The notes beneath the pieces are model-generated. The model saw only the letters and a list, made by a program, of their open reading frames with translations. It searched no databases and was not told the DNA's origin. Of a DNA stretch of 59,602 bases, positions 17,889 through 25,788 are shown piece after piece. Position 1 is the stretch's first letter. Every line of letters starts with the position of its first letter. This stretch comes from Streptomyces sp. CBMA29 (GTDB lineage: Bacteria; Actinomycetota; Actinomycetes; Streptomycetales; Streptomycetaceae). The stretch covers positions 1 through 59,602 of the forward strand of contig NZ_MECL01000093.1 in NCBI RefSeq assembly GCF_014596445.1. Reading direction: 5' to 3'. The position numbers were made by a program, and so were the translations under genes.

Positions 17889-17894
17889 TAGCCT
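17889..17894 (+). promoter_or_regulatory. -10 element of first ABC operon, leaderless type
   Basis: TAGCCT ends seven bases before ATG 17902. There is no ribosome site; the upstream half of the promoter lies against the filP terminator. Confidence 0.5.
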
Positions 17895-17901
17895 CGCCCC
17901 C

Positions 17902-18912
17902 ATGATTGAGTTGCAGGGGCTCACCAAGCGGTACGGGGACAAGACCGCAGTCGACAATCTGACCTTCACCGTGCGCCCCGGCGTGGTGACCGGCTTCCTC
18001 GGGCCCAACGGCGCGGGCAAGTCCACGACGATGCGCATGATGCTCGGCCTGGACAACCCGACCGCGGGCAACGTACGCATCGACGGCAAGCACTACGCGC
18101 AGCTCAGCGAGCCGCTGAAGTACATCGGCGCGCTGCTGGACGCCAAGGCCATCCACGGCGGGCGGACCGCGTACAACCATCTGTTGTGTCTCGCCCAGTC
18201 GAACCGCATTCCGCGGCACCGGGTGGACGAGGTGCTGGAGACGGTCGGTCTGACGGCGGTGGCGAAGAAACGTTCCAAGGGCTTCTCGCTCGGCATGGGC
18301 CAGCGGCTCGGCATCGCGGGCGCGCTGCTCGGCGACCCCGAGATCCTGATGTTCGACGAGCCGGTCAACGGACTGGACCCCGAGGGCATCCACTGGATCC
18401 GCAATCTCATGAAGGGGCTGGCCGCGCAGGGCCGTACGGTCTTCGTCTCCAGCCACCTGATGAGCGAGATGGCGCTGACCGCCGAGCATCTGATCGTGAT
18501 CGGCCGCGGCCGGCTGATGGCCGACACCTCGATGGCCGACTTCATCGAGAAGAACTCCCGTTCCTACGTGCGGATTCGCACCCCGCAGCCGGAGCGGTTG
18601 AAGGACGTGCTGGCCACGGCGGGGTTCACCCCGGTGACCACGAGCGACGGCACGTTCGAGATCCAGGACGGCGACACGGCGCAGCTCGGCGAGCTGGCCG
18701 CGCAGCATCAGTTGGTGCTGCACGAACTCAGCCCGCAGCGGGCATCGTTGGAGGAAGCGTTCATGCAGCTCACCGCGGACTCGGTGGAGTACCACGCGGG
18801 CGGTGTGCTCGCCCCGCCGCCCGGTCCGGGTGGCGCCGCGCCAGAGCCCGGCGCCCCCGCCCCGCAGTGGGGTGCGGACTGGCGCAACTCCGGCTCCGGG
18901 AAGGTGAACTGA
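17902..18912 (+). CDS. ABC-2 type transporter ATP-binding protein (first system)
   Basis: 336 residues. Walker A is GPNGAGKST (about residues 35-43), the signature is the degenerate SLGMGQRLG, and Walker B is LMFDEPVNGLDPEG with the SSHLMSEMALTAEH switch. This is the NatA/BcrA-like class associated with export of drugs, lipids or other hydrophobic compounds. The last ~45 residues are Gly/Pro-rich. The permease gene follows after one base. The substrate is unknown. Confidence 0.87.
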   Translation: MIELQGLTKRYGDKTAVDNLTFTVRPGVVTGFLGPNGAGKSTTMRMMLGLDNPTAGNVRIDGKHYAQLSEPLKYIGALLDAKAIHGGRTAYNHLLCLAQSNRIPRHRVDEVLETVGLTAVAKKRSKGFSLGMGQRLGIAGALLGDPEILMFDEPVNGLDPEGIHWIRNLMKGLAAQGRTVFVSSHLMSEMALTAEHLIVIGRGRLMADTSMADFIEKNSRSYVRIRTPQPERLKDVLATAGFTPVTTSDGTFEIQDGDTAQLGELAAQHQLVLHELSPQRASLEEAFMQLTADSVEYHAGGVLAPPPGPGGAAPEPGAPAPQWGADWRNSGSGKVN

Positions 18913-18913
18913 C

Positions 18914-19687
18914 ATGGCGTCTCCTACCGCCGTCCTCCAGTCGGAGTGGACGAAGATCAAGTCGGTACGTTCCACGCTCTGGACGCTGGTGCTCGCCTTC
19001 ATCGTCACCGTGGGCCTCGGCGCGCTGATCTGCCTGGTGGTCAACAACACGTTCCACGACAGGTCGGACTCGGACAGGGCGACCTTCGACGCGACGGCCA
19101 CCAGCTTCTTCGGCATGTCGCTCGGCCAGTTGGCGCTGATCGTCTTCGGTGTGCTGGTGATCTCCAGCGAGTACAGCACCGGCATGATCCGCACCTCGCT
19201 GGCGGCCGTACCGCAGCGCGGCGTCTTCTACTTCTGCAAGATCGCGGTGACCGGCCTGTTGGGCGTGGTGGTCGGCATGGCCACCAGTTTCGTCACGTTC
19301 TTCGTCGGTCAGGCGCTGCTGGGCTCGCACAAGACGTCGATCAGCGATCCGGGGGTGCTGCGGGCCGTCTTCGGCGCCGGGCTCTACATGACGCTGATGG
19401 TGCTGCTGTGCGTCGGCGCCGCCGCGATGATGCGCAGCCCGATGCTGGGTCTCGGCATCCTGATGCCGTTCTTCTTCCTGGTCTCGCCGATCCTGTCGGC
19501 CGTGCCGAAGGTGAAGACCTTCGCGCGCTACCTCCCCGACCAGGCGGGCCAGAAGATCATGCAGGTGGTGCCGGATTCGGGCGACCACACCGCGTACGGC
19601 CCCTGGGGCGGTATCGGCATCATGGCGATCTGGGTGATCGTGGCGCTGATCGGCGGTTACGTGGTGCTGGCCAAGCGCGACGCCTGA
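18914..19687 (+). CDS. ABC-2 family permease (first system)
   Basis: 257 residues, six predicted membrane segments. It opens with LQSEWTKIKSVRSTLWTL, the amphipathic entry helix of this permease class, and has the conserved ISSEYSTGMIRTSLAAVPQRG loop that contacts the ATPase. It pairs with the ATPase at 17902. Confidence 0.86.
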   Translation: MASPTAVLQSEWTKIKSVRSTLWTLVLAFIVTVGLGALICLVVNNTFHDRSDSDRATFDATATSFFGMSLGQLALIVFGVLVISSEYSTGMIRTSLAAVPQRGVFYFCKIAVTGLLGVVVGMATSFVTFFVGQALLGSHKTSISDPGVLRAVFGAGLYMTLMVLLCVGAAAMMRSPMLGLGILMPFFFLVSPILSAVPKVKTFARYLPDQAGQKIMQVVPDSGDHTAYGPWGGIGIMAIWVIVALIGGYVVLAKRDA

Positions 19688-19733
19688 GGTTCCCGCCGCC
19701 GGGCCGCGGGTTCGCCGAGTCCGGATCGTTGTC

Positions 19734-19790
19734 ATGGGGCACCTCCCAGGTGCGAGTTTGGGGGACGGTGGGGGGAACCAACCCCCACCG
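19734..19790 (+). repeat. GC-rich repeat element plus hairpin upstream of second ABC operon
   Basis: A GGGGCACCTCCC...GGGGGA motif resembling the element inside the femX-like gene is followed by a hairpin: a 9-bp stem CGGTGGGGG (19766-19774) with CCCCCACCG (19782-19790) and a 7-base loop. It probably separates the two ABC operons. Confidence 0.55.
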
Positions 19791-19792
19791 GC

Positions 19793-19837
19793 TACGCTTC
19801 CTCCCTCACGGGGGCGAGTCGCCTCCGTTGCAGTGAG
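19793..19837 (+). promoter_or_regulatory. -10 element and structured leader of second ABC operon
   Basis: TACGCT (19793-19798) is a plausible -10. Downstream, CCCTCAC (19803-19809) can pair with GTGAGGG (19831-19837), which touches the ribosome site before ATG 19847, with a GGCGA/TCGCC pair nested inside. The leader could therefore mask its own ribosome site. Confidence 0.35.
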
Positions 19838-19846
19838 GGGCGGAGC

Positions 19847-21106
19847 ATGATCCAGGCAGTCGGCCTGACCAAGCAGTACGGCGCGAAGACAGCCGTGTAC
19901 AACCTGTCGTTCCAGGTACGGCCTGGCACCGTCACCGGATTCCTCGGCCCGAACGGCTCGGGCAAGTCCACGACGATGCGGATGATCCTGGGCCTGGACG
20001 AGCCGACCTCCGGCCAGGTGACCATCGGCGGAGTGCCGTACCGGCGGCTGCCGAACGCGCCGCGCAAGGTGGGCGCGCTGCTGGACGCCAAGGCGGTGCA
20101 CGGGGGCCGCAGCGCCCGTCAGCACCTGCTCTGCGTGGCGCAGCTCTCCGGCATACCGGCCCGCAGGGTCGACGAGGTGCTGGGGGTCGTCGGCCTCCAG
20201 GACGTGGCCTCCCGGCGCTCCAAGGGCTTCTCGCTGGGCATGGGACAGCGGCTCGGCATCGCGGGAGCGCTGCTCGGCGACCCGGAAGTGCTGCTCTTCG
20301 ACGAGCCGGTCAACGGGCTCGACCCCGAGGGCATCCACTGGGTGCGCAATCTGATGCGCAAGCTGGCGAGCGAGGGCCGCACCGTCTTCGTCTCCAGCCA
20401 CCTGATGAGCGAGATGGCGCTGACCGCCGACCACCTCATCGTCATCGGCCGCGGCCAACTGCTCGCCGACATGAGCGTCAAGGACTTCATCGCCCACCAC
20501 TCGACCGGCTACGCGCTGGTCCGCACGCCCGCCGAGGGCGGTGAGCGCGAGAAGTTCAGCAAGGCGCTCACCGACGCGGGCGCCGCCGTACAGCCGGAGC
20601 AGGACGGCGCGCTGCGCGTCACCGGCCTCGAACTGCCCAGGATCAGCGACATCGCGTACGACGCCGAGGTCCGGATCTGGGAACTGTCGCCGCACCAGGC
20701 GTCGCTGGAGGAGGCGTACATGCGCCTGACCAGCGGCGCGGTCGACTACCGCTCGACGCAGGACCCGCGCCAGGGCCTTCAGCACGCGGCGCCGTACGCC
20801 GTCCAGGGCCCCGGCGGCTACGCACCGCCGCCGGGAGCGCAGGGCTGGCAGCAGCCGTACGGACAGCAACAGCCGTACGGGCAGCCGGGTTACGGACAGC
20901 CGGGTCACGAGCAGCAGCAGCCCGGCTGGGGGTACCAGCAGCAGCCGATGGCCGCGCCCGTACCGCAGCAGTCGTACGCTCCCCAGGCGCCGCCCGCCGC
21001 TTCCACCGCTCCCGCGACTCAGCCCGTAGCACCCGCCGCTCCGCCCGTACCGCCCGCACCCGCCGCCCTGAACATGGACAAGTCCGACAGCGAGGACGCC
21101 CGATGA
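19847..21106 (+). CDS. ABC-2 type transporter ATP-binding protein (second system) with Gln/Pro-rich tail
   Basis: 419 residues. The first 300 closely resemble the ATPase at 17902: GPNGSGKST, the SLGMGQRLG signature and LLFDEPVNGLDPEGIHW. The last ~110 residues are low-complexity Gln/Pro/Gly/Tyr (PYGQPGYGQPG-type repeats), probably disordered. Its TGA overlaps the permease ATG by four bases. The two systems look like a tandem duplication that diverged mainly at the ends. Confidence 0.87.
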   Translation: MIQAVGLTKQYGAKTAVYNLSFQVRPGTVTGFLGPNGSGKSTTMRMILGLDEPTSGQVTIGGVPYRRLPNAPRKVGALLDAKAVHGGRSARQHLLCVAQLSGIPARRVDEVLGVVGLQDVASRRSKGFSLGMGQRLGIAGALLGDPEVLLFDEPVNGLDPEGIHWVRNLMRKLASEGRTVFVSSHLMSEMALTADHLIVIGRGQLLADMSVKDFIAHHSTGYALVRTPAEGGEREKFSKALTDAGAAVQPEQDGALRVTGLELPRISDIAYDAEVRIWELSPHQASLEEAYMRLTSGAVDYRSTQDPRQGLQHAAPYAVQGPGGYAPPPGAQGWQQPYGQQQPYGQPGYGQPGHEQQQPGWGYQQQPMAAPVPQQSYAPQAPPAASTAPATQPVAPAAPPVPPAPAALNMDKSDSEDAR

Positions 21107-22020
21107 CCGCCCCGGCCCAGTTCCCGGCCTCCGCCCCGCATGGCGGCTACCAGCAACAGCAGCCGCAGCAGCCGCAGTTCGCCTCGCAGTCGCCGGTCGC
21201 GCAGACCACCCTCGGGCAGGCGGTGCGCTCGGAGTGGACGAAGATCCGCACGGTGCGCTCCACGGTGTGGACGCTCGGCGTGATGCTCGTCCTGGTCATC
21301 GGCATCAATCTGCTGGTGGTCGTGCCGATCGACCACAGCAACGACACCAGTGTGCCGGTGCTCGCACCCGGCCTGTTCGGCCTCATCCTGGGCCAGTTGG
21401 CGATCATCACGCTGGGTGTGCTGGTGATCACCTCCGAGTACGGCACCGGCATGATCCGTACCACCCTGACCGCGTGCCCGCAGCGCTCGCGGGTCCTGAC
21501 GGCGAAGGCGATCGTCTTCTTCCTGCTGTCCTTCGTGACCACCACGGTCGCCTGCACGATCACCGCGCTCATCAGTTGGAGCGTGATGTCCGGCAAGCGG
21601 GTCTCCGGATACGACCTGGAGGACCCGCACCCGGGCGTCGTCATCAGGGACGGCGTGACCGCCGCGAGCGGCACCGAATGGCTGGGCGCGACCGTCGGCG
21701 TCGGCCTCTACGTGGCGCTGCTCGGCCTGCTGGCGCTCGCCGTCGGCACGCTGCTGCGGCACTCGGCCGGGGCGATCACCACCATGCTCGGCGTCGTCCT
21801 GCTGCCGCTGCTGATCGCGATCTTCCTGCCGTCCAGCCTGGACGAGGCCCGCAACAAGCTGGTGCGGTTCTCCGCGCCCAACTCGCTGGCCTCGCTCTAC
21901 CACTTCCCGATGATCGGCGAGGGCGACCAGAACGGCCTGCCCCAGCTCATCACGCTGGCCTGCATCACGGCGGTGCTGCTGGGAGCGGCGTACGCGACGC
22001 TCAACACCAGGGACGTCTGA
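21103..22020 (+). CDS. ABC-2 family permease (second system)
   Basis: 305 residues, paralogous to the permease at 18914 but with an extra Gln-rich cytoplasmic N-terminus of about 35 residues (many QQQ/QPQ). Then RSEWTKIRTVRSTVWTLG, six membrane segments and the ITSEYGTGMIRTTLTACPQRS loop. The N-terminal Gln tract and the Gln-rich tail of its ATPase partner may interact, which is an inference. Confidence 0.86.
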   Translation: MTAPAQFPASAPHGGYQQQQPQQPQFASQSPVAQTTLGQAVRSEWTKIRTVRSTVWTLGVMLVLVIGINLLVVVPIDHSNDTSVPVLAPGLFGLILGQLAIITLGVLVITSEYGTGMIRTTLTACPQRSRVLTAKAIVFFLLSFVTTTVACTITALISWSVMSGKRVSGYDLEDPHPGVVIRDGVTAASGTEWLGATVGVGLYVALLGLLALAVGTLLRHSAGAITTMLGVVLLPLLIAIFLPSSLDEARNKLVRFSAPNSLASLYHFPMIGEGDQNGLPQLITLACITAVLLGAAYATLNTRDV

Positions 22021-22053
22021 ACACGTATCGGCCGCGTCGGCCAAAGGACTTGG

Positions 22054-22072
22054 CCCCGGTTCAGTGCCGGGG
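22054..22072. terminator. Hairpin between convergent genes
   Basis: CCCCGG and CCGGGG with a 7-base loop overlap the stop end of the minus-strand gene at 22061. A weak bidirectional terminator candidate without a T run. Confidence 0.35.
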
Positions 22073-22384
22073 AGCGTTACGGGACCGCTGCACCTTGCTG
22101 GTGCGGCGGTCCCTCGCGTTCCAGCACGCGCGGTGCCAGTGCCGCCGGTCGTCCACTCCCCCGTAGTCCCGCCAGGCCACCACGTGCCCGACGCCGGGCG
22201 GGATCTCCTGGTCGCAGCCGGGACAGCGGTAGTGCTTGGCGGAGGCGCTGCCCGCGATCGGGCGCACCACCCACTCCTCGCCCTGCCACTCCACGGTGCT
22301 GCTGGCGCCGAGCCCCGACTCCTGCTGCTCCGTACGGTCGGCGGGGCGGTCTCCGCCGGGCGGGCGGTTTCGTCGCGGCGACAC
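22061..22384 (-). CDS. Small zinc-ribbon-like protein conserved in Streptomyces
   Basis: 107 residues from GTG 22384, with GAGGTG five bases before it. The core has WVVRPIAGSASAKHYRCPGCDQEIPPGVGHVVAW and then DRRHWHRACWNARD, giving a CxxC plus HxxC-type metal site. The ends are basic and low-complexity. Relatives are often labelled ATP/GTP-binding without a recognisable P-loop, and none is seen here. Function unknown. Confidence 0.72.
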   Translation of the reverse strand: MSPRRNRPPGGDRPADRTEQQESGLGASSTVEWQGEEWVVRPIAGSASAKHYRCPGCDQEIPPGVGHVVAWRDYGGVDDRRHWHRACWNARDRRTSKVQRSRNAPRH

Positions 22385-22538
22385 GGGACACCTCGCGCTC
22401 TGCTGGGCTTCGCGGACTCTGCGTCAAGGGTACGCGGCCGGTCGGCCCATACCGGAACACCCGCCTCGCGCACACCAGAACGGCTCATCTCCGATATGAC
22501 TGCCGAAAATCATGAAAACGTCTCAGAAAGCCGTGCCT

Positions 22539-22552
22539 TTGGCACGTGCCAA
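22539..22552. promoter_or_regulatory. 14-bp perfect palindrome upstream of LLM oxidoreductase
   Basis: TTGGCACGTGCCAA is fully self-complementary and ends 27 bases before the start of the oxidoreductase gene, within a locally AT-richer stretch. It is a likely operator; the regulator is unknown. Confidence 0.5.
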
Positions 22553-22579
22553 GCGTTACCAAGGGAGGAGGGATGAGCA

Positions 22580-23626
22580 ATGCGAGTTGGGACATTCGTC
22601 ATAGCGGCCCAGTTCCCCGGTCAGGGCCAGGGAGAGGCGCTGCACCGGGCGATATCCTCGGCCGAGGCCGCTGACGTGGCCGGACTTGACACCGTATGGC
22701 TGGCCGAGCACCACTTCGTCCCGTACGGCGTGTGCCCGTCGGCCGTCACCCTCGCCGGGCTGCTGCTCGGGCGTACGCGCCGGATCAGCGTGGGCACCGC
22801 GGTGAGCGTGCTGCCGACCGCGCATCCGGTGGCGCTGGGCGAACAGGCCGCGCTGCTGCATCTGGCGTCCGGCGGACGCTTCACCCTCGGGGTCGGCCGC
22901 GGCGGTCCGTGGGTGGACCTGGAGGTCTTCGGCACCGGACTGGCCGCCTTCGAGGCCGGTTTCCCCGAATCGCTCGACCTGCTGCTGCGCTGGCTGCGCG
23001 AGCCCGCGGTCGGCGCGGACGGTCCGCGCTACACCTTCCGCGAGGTGTCCGTCGTGCCGCGTCCCGACGAGCTGTACGACCCGGCGGCCGAGCCGGTGGC
23101 GGGCTCGGGGCCGCCCGTCGTGGTCGCCTGCACCTCCCCCGGCACCGTCCGGCTGGCCGCGGAACGCGGGCTGCCGATGCTGCTGGGGATGCACTGCGGG
23201 GACGAGGAGAAGGCCGCGATGGTGGCGGCCTGGCGGGAGGCGGCACTGGCCGCCGGGCACTGCCCCGACGCCGTGTCGGCCGCCGGTCATGTCTCGGCGG
23301 GCGTGGCCCAGGTCGGGGACACCAGGTCGGACGCGGTGGAGACGCTGCTCAAGTCGATGCCCGGCTGGTTACAGCGCGGGCTCGGCGCCCATCGCACGGT
23401 GGACGGCAGCGCGCGGGCCATGCGCGACCCGCGCGCCTACACCGAACTGCTCTGTGATCTGCACCCGGTGGGTCCGCCACGGCTGTGCGCCGACCGCCTC
23501 GCGGCCACCGCGGAACGGACCGGTATCACCCGTTTCGCCCTCCTGGTGGAGGGCTCGGGGGACCTGACCGCCACCTTGGACAATGTGGCCAGGCTGGGCG
23601 CCGACGTGCTCCCGGAACTGGCCTGA
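22580..23626 (+). CDS. LLM-class flavin-dependent oxidoreductase, TTA-containing
   Basis: 348 residues. Luciferase-like TIM-barrel monooxygenase using FMN or F420: MRVGTFVIAAQFPGQG, DTVWLAEHHF, RRISVGTAVSVLPTAHPVALGEQAALL, and GRFTLGVGRGGPW. It is full length and the substrate is unknown. Codon 264 (23369-23371) is TTA, the rarest codon in Streptomyces, read by the bldA tRNA, so full translation may be tied to development. ATG 22580 follows GGAGG by 11 bases. A perfect palindrome lies upstream at 22539. Confidence 0.88.
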   Translation: MRVGTFVIAAQFPGQGQGEALHRAISSAEAADVAGLDTVWLAEHHFVPYGVCPSAVTLAGLLLGRTRRISVGTAVSVLPTAHPVALGEQAALLHLASGGRFTLGVGRGGPWVDLEVFGTGLAAFEAGFPESLDLLLRWLREPAVGADGPRYTFREVSVVPRPDELYDPAAEPVAGSGPPVVVACTSPGTVRLAAERGLPMLLGMHCGDEEKAAMVAAWREAALAAGHCPDAVSAAGHVSAGVAQVGDTRSDAVETLLKSMPGWLQRGLGAHRTVDGSARAMRDPRAYTELLCDLHPVGPPRLCADRLAATAERTGITRFALLVEGSGDLTATLDNVARLGADVLPELA

Positions 23627-23695
23627 TTACGCGGGCGGGTCCGGTCGCGGGAGCGGGCCGCATTGTGCCGACGCCCAGTGCGAGCTAGGGCGTGT

Positions 23696-23712
23696 CCGGC
23701 GGTGTTCGCCGG
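23696..23712. terminator. Short hairpin between convergent genes
   Basis: CCGGCG and CGCCGG around a 5-base loop, between the LLM gene and the convergent gene ending at 23726. It is weak and lacks a T run. Confidence 0.35.
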
Positions 23713-23725
23713 GCGGGGCGTTACG

Positions 23726-24127
23726 TCAGCAGTCCCTGAACTCCGGTGACTGGTTGAGCACTTGGGACCTGACGGAGGTGAACTTGCCGTAGCTCTCGGC
23801 GATCCCGGGGTCCACCGTGTCCAGTGGGAAGACCGCCACACGGTGGCAGTTCTGGAAGGCGAGCCGCACCCCGAAGTGCCGTTGTAGGGCCCCTCGTATC
23901 GCATCGCTGGCCAGTGCACGGAGCAACTGGCCGCGCTCCTTCTCACTCGGCGGCGGCACCTGGTTGTCGGCGAAGGCTCCGCCGTCGACCTTGAGCTGTG
24001 CCACCAACGAGCTGATCATCTCCCACGCGTAAGGGAGGGACGTCCTGACGCAGTCGACGAATTCCTGTTCGTCGACCTCGCCTCGCTCGGCCTGTTCGAG
24101 GAGGGCCGGTGAGACGTCGAGCGACAT
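23726..24127 (-). CDS. Conserved actinobacterial protein, SCO5389-like, unknown function
   Basis: 133 residues from ATG 24127; GAGAGGAG lies about five bases before it. The sequence MSLDVSPALLEQAERGEVDE, FVDCVRTSLPYAWEMISSLVAQL, RGALQRHFGVRLAFQNCHRVAVF is strongly conserved in Streptomyces as I recall. No membrane segment or known catalytic motif. It is divergent from nucS, a conserved pairing. Function unknown. Confidence 0.75.
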   Translation of the reverse strand: MSLDVSPALLEQAERGEVDEQEFVDCVRTSLPYAWEMISSLVAQLKVDGGAFADNQVPPPSEKERGQLLRALASDAIRGALQRHFGVRLAFQNCHRVAVFPLDTVDPGIAESYGKFTSVRSQVLNQSPEFRDC

Positions 24128-24319
24128 GGGTACTCCTCTCGTGACCCCGTGATCACACGGAGCCAGACGGACGGGTTGCCAGCGGCCGGACCAGCGTTCC
24201 CGCACGTCCGGCCTCCGCTTCAACCGTAGGGTCGTTGGTCCGACCGCACCAGGAGGTAGCGCACTTAACCGGCCAAGTTTCCGCAGTCGTCCGGAGTCGT
24301 ACGCACAGGGGCGCACGGG

Positions 24320-24349
24320 ACGTGCGGGGGCGAAACGTGCGGGGGTGAA
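24320..24349. repeat. 15-bp tandem repeat upstream of nucS
   Basis: Two copies of ACGTGCGGGGGYGAA with one mismatch, in the 275-base gap between the SCO5389-like gene and nucS. The rest of the gap holds the nucS -10 (24389) and nothing else I recognise. Confidence 0.75.
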
Positions 24350-24388
24350 TCACCCGGGGCCGAATCGCGTACGGGGCGGCGCGTCCAG

Positions 24389-24394
24389 TAGCGT
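24389..24394 (+). promoter_or_regulatory. -10 element of nucS, leaderless type
   Basis: TAGCGT ends eight bases before the ATG at 24403, with no ribosome site between them. Confidence 0.5.
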
Positions 24395-24402
24395 TGCGCA
24401 CC

Positions 24403-25065
24403 ATGCGTCTCGTCATCGCCCGCTGCTCCGTCGACTACGCGGGCCGGCTCTCCGCCCACCTGCCCTCCGCCACCCGGCTGCTGCTCATCAAGGCGGACGG
24501 CAGTCTGTCGGTGCACGCCGACGACCGGGCCTACAAGCCGCTCAACTGGATGTCCCCGCCGTGCACGCTCAAAGAGGGCGACGACGGCGTCTGGACGGTC
24601 GTCAACAAGGCCGGTGAGCAGCTCATCATCACCATCGAGGAGGTCCTGCACGACTCCTCGCACGAACTCGGCGTCGACCCCGGCCTGATCAAGGACGGCG
24701 TCGAGGCGCACCTCCAGGAGCTGCTGGCCGACCGGATGGAAGTCCTCGGCGCGGGCTGGACCCTGATCCGCCGCGAATACCCCACGGCCATCGGCCCGGT
24801 GGACATCCTGTGCCGCGACGCCTCGGGCGCCACCGTCGCCGTCGAGCTGAAGCGGCGCGGCGACATCGACGGTGTCGAACAGCTCACCCGCTACCTCGAA
24901 CTCCTCAACCGCGACCCCCGTCTCGCCCCGGTGCGCGGGGTGTTCGCCGCCCAGGAGATCAAACCCCAGGCCCGCGTGCTGGCCACGGACCGCGGCATCG
25001 GCTGCGTCGTCCTGGACTACGACGGGATGCGCGGCATCTCCGACGACAAGCTGCGGCTGTTCTAG
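24403..25065 (+). CDS. nucS: NucS/EndoMS mismatch-specific endonuclease
   Basis: 220 residues. NucS cleaves both strands at mismatches and replaces MutS-MutL repair in most Actinobacteria. The N-terminal DNA-binding domain starts [16 protein letters not shown] and has [11 protein letters not shown]. The C-terminal nuclease domain has [16 protein letters not shown] and VAVELKRRG, the PD-(D/E)xK-type acidic and lysine residues. The C-terminal DDKLRLF resembles a sliding-clamp-binding tail. ATG 24403 is used rather than 24394. Confidence 0.93.
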   Translation: MRLVIARCSVDYAGRLSAHLPSATRLLLIKADGSLSVHADDRAYKPLNWMSPPCTLKEGDDGVWTVVNKAGEQLIITIEEVLHDSSHELGVDPGLIKDGVEAHLQELLADRMEVLGAGWTLIRREYPTAIGPVDILCRDASGATVAVELKRRGDIDGVEQLTRYLELLNRDPRLAPVRGVFAAQEIKPQARVLATDRGIGCVVLDYDGMRGISDDKLRLF

Positions 25066-25113
25066 TCCGCCGCTCTGACCCGCGGCCATGACCCGCCGCT
25101 CTGACCCGCGGCG

Positions 25114-25707
25114 CTAACCCGCGGCCTTGAGGGAGTCGAGCCAGCGCAGGAGGCGGGCGCCCTCCCGGACCGTGACGGCCGGGTCGCGCAGGGCGTTGGT
25201 CAGCAATGACATGCCCTGGTAGGCGGAGACGAGGGTGACGGCGAGGTCGTCGGGGTCGGGCAGACCCAGGGCGCGGAACTGCTGGGCCGCCCAGTCCAGC
25301 AGGCGCCGGATCACCGCGCCTGCCTCGGCGTCGAGGGTGCCGTCGGCGCGCTTGCCGAGTTCGACGGCGAGCGAGCCGGTCGGGCAGCCGTGGCGGGCGG
25401 CGACCTCGCGCTGCTCGATCCAGGACTCGACCAGCGCCTTGAGCCGGTCGCGCGGGTCGGGCAATCGGTCGAGGCGGGCGGTGAGTTGGTCCAGGCGGGA
25501 GCTGTGCTCGCAGAGCGCGGCCAGGATCAGCTCGTCCTTGGTCTTGAAGTAGTAGTAGACGTTCCCGACCGGGACGCCGGCCGCGCGCGCGATGTCGGCG
25601 AGGGTGGTGCGCTCGACGCCCTGCTCGTGCAGGACCCGGGCCGCCTCGGCCGTGAGCCGTCGGCGCTTGTCGGCCGCCCGCGCTCGGGGCTTCACTGAGT
25701 CAGTCAC
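25114..25707 (-). CDS. TetR/AcrR-family transcriptional regulator
   Basis: 197 residues from GTG 25707. The helix-turn-helix is LTAEAARVLHEQGVERTTLADIARAAGVPVGNVYYYFKTKDELI (about residues 18-60). The C-terminal ligand domain is variable and its ligand unknown. It is divergent from the SDR gene at 25789, with operator-like repeats in between (25696 and 25755), so it probably represses itself and that gene. Confidence 0.87.
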   Translation of the reverse strand: MTDSVKPRARAADKRRRLTAEAARVLHEQGVERTTLADIARAAGVPVGNVYYYFKTKDELILAALCEHSSRLDQLTARLDRLPDPRDRLKALVESWIEQREVAARHGCPTGSLAVELGKRADGTLDAEAGAVIRRLLDWAAQQFRALGLPDPDDLAVTLVSAYQGMSLLTNALRDPAVTVREGARLLRWLDSLKAAG

Positions 25708-25715
25708 CCAACTCA
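25696..25715. promoter_or_regulatory. Candidate TetR operator 1
   Basis: TGAGT-N10-ACTCA is an inverted repeat overlapping the start codon region of the tetR gene. It shares the AGTCAG...CCAACT core with operator 2. Confidence 0.5.
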
Positions 25716-25754
25716 CTATAGACAACCCTCCCGTGGGCCGTGCTAGCGTCCTAT

Positions 25755-25770
25755 TTAGTCAGCCAACTAA
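25755..25770. promoter_or_regulatory. Candidate TetR operator 2
   Basis: TTAGT-N6-ACTAA is an inverted repeat just downstream of the SDR gene's likely -10 (TAGCGT at 25744), in a position to block transcription of that gene. Confidence 0.55.
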
Positions 25771-25788
25771 CTCACAGAGGGAGTCGTC

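Noticed and set aside
20820..20960. CRISPR-like or iteron repeat
   Set aside because: The repeats are in-frame codons for the Gln/Pro/Gly tail of the ABC ATPase.
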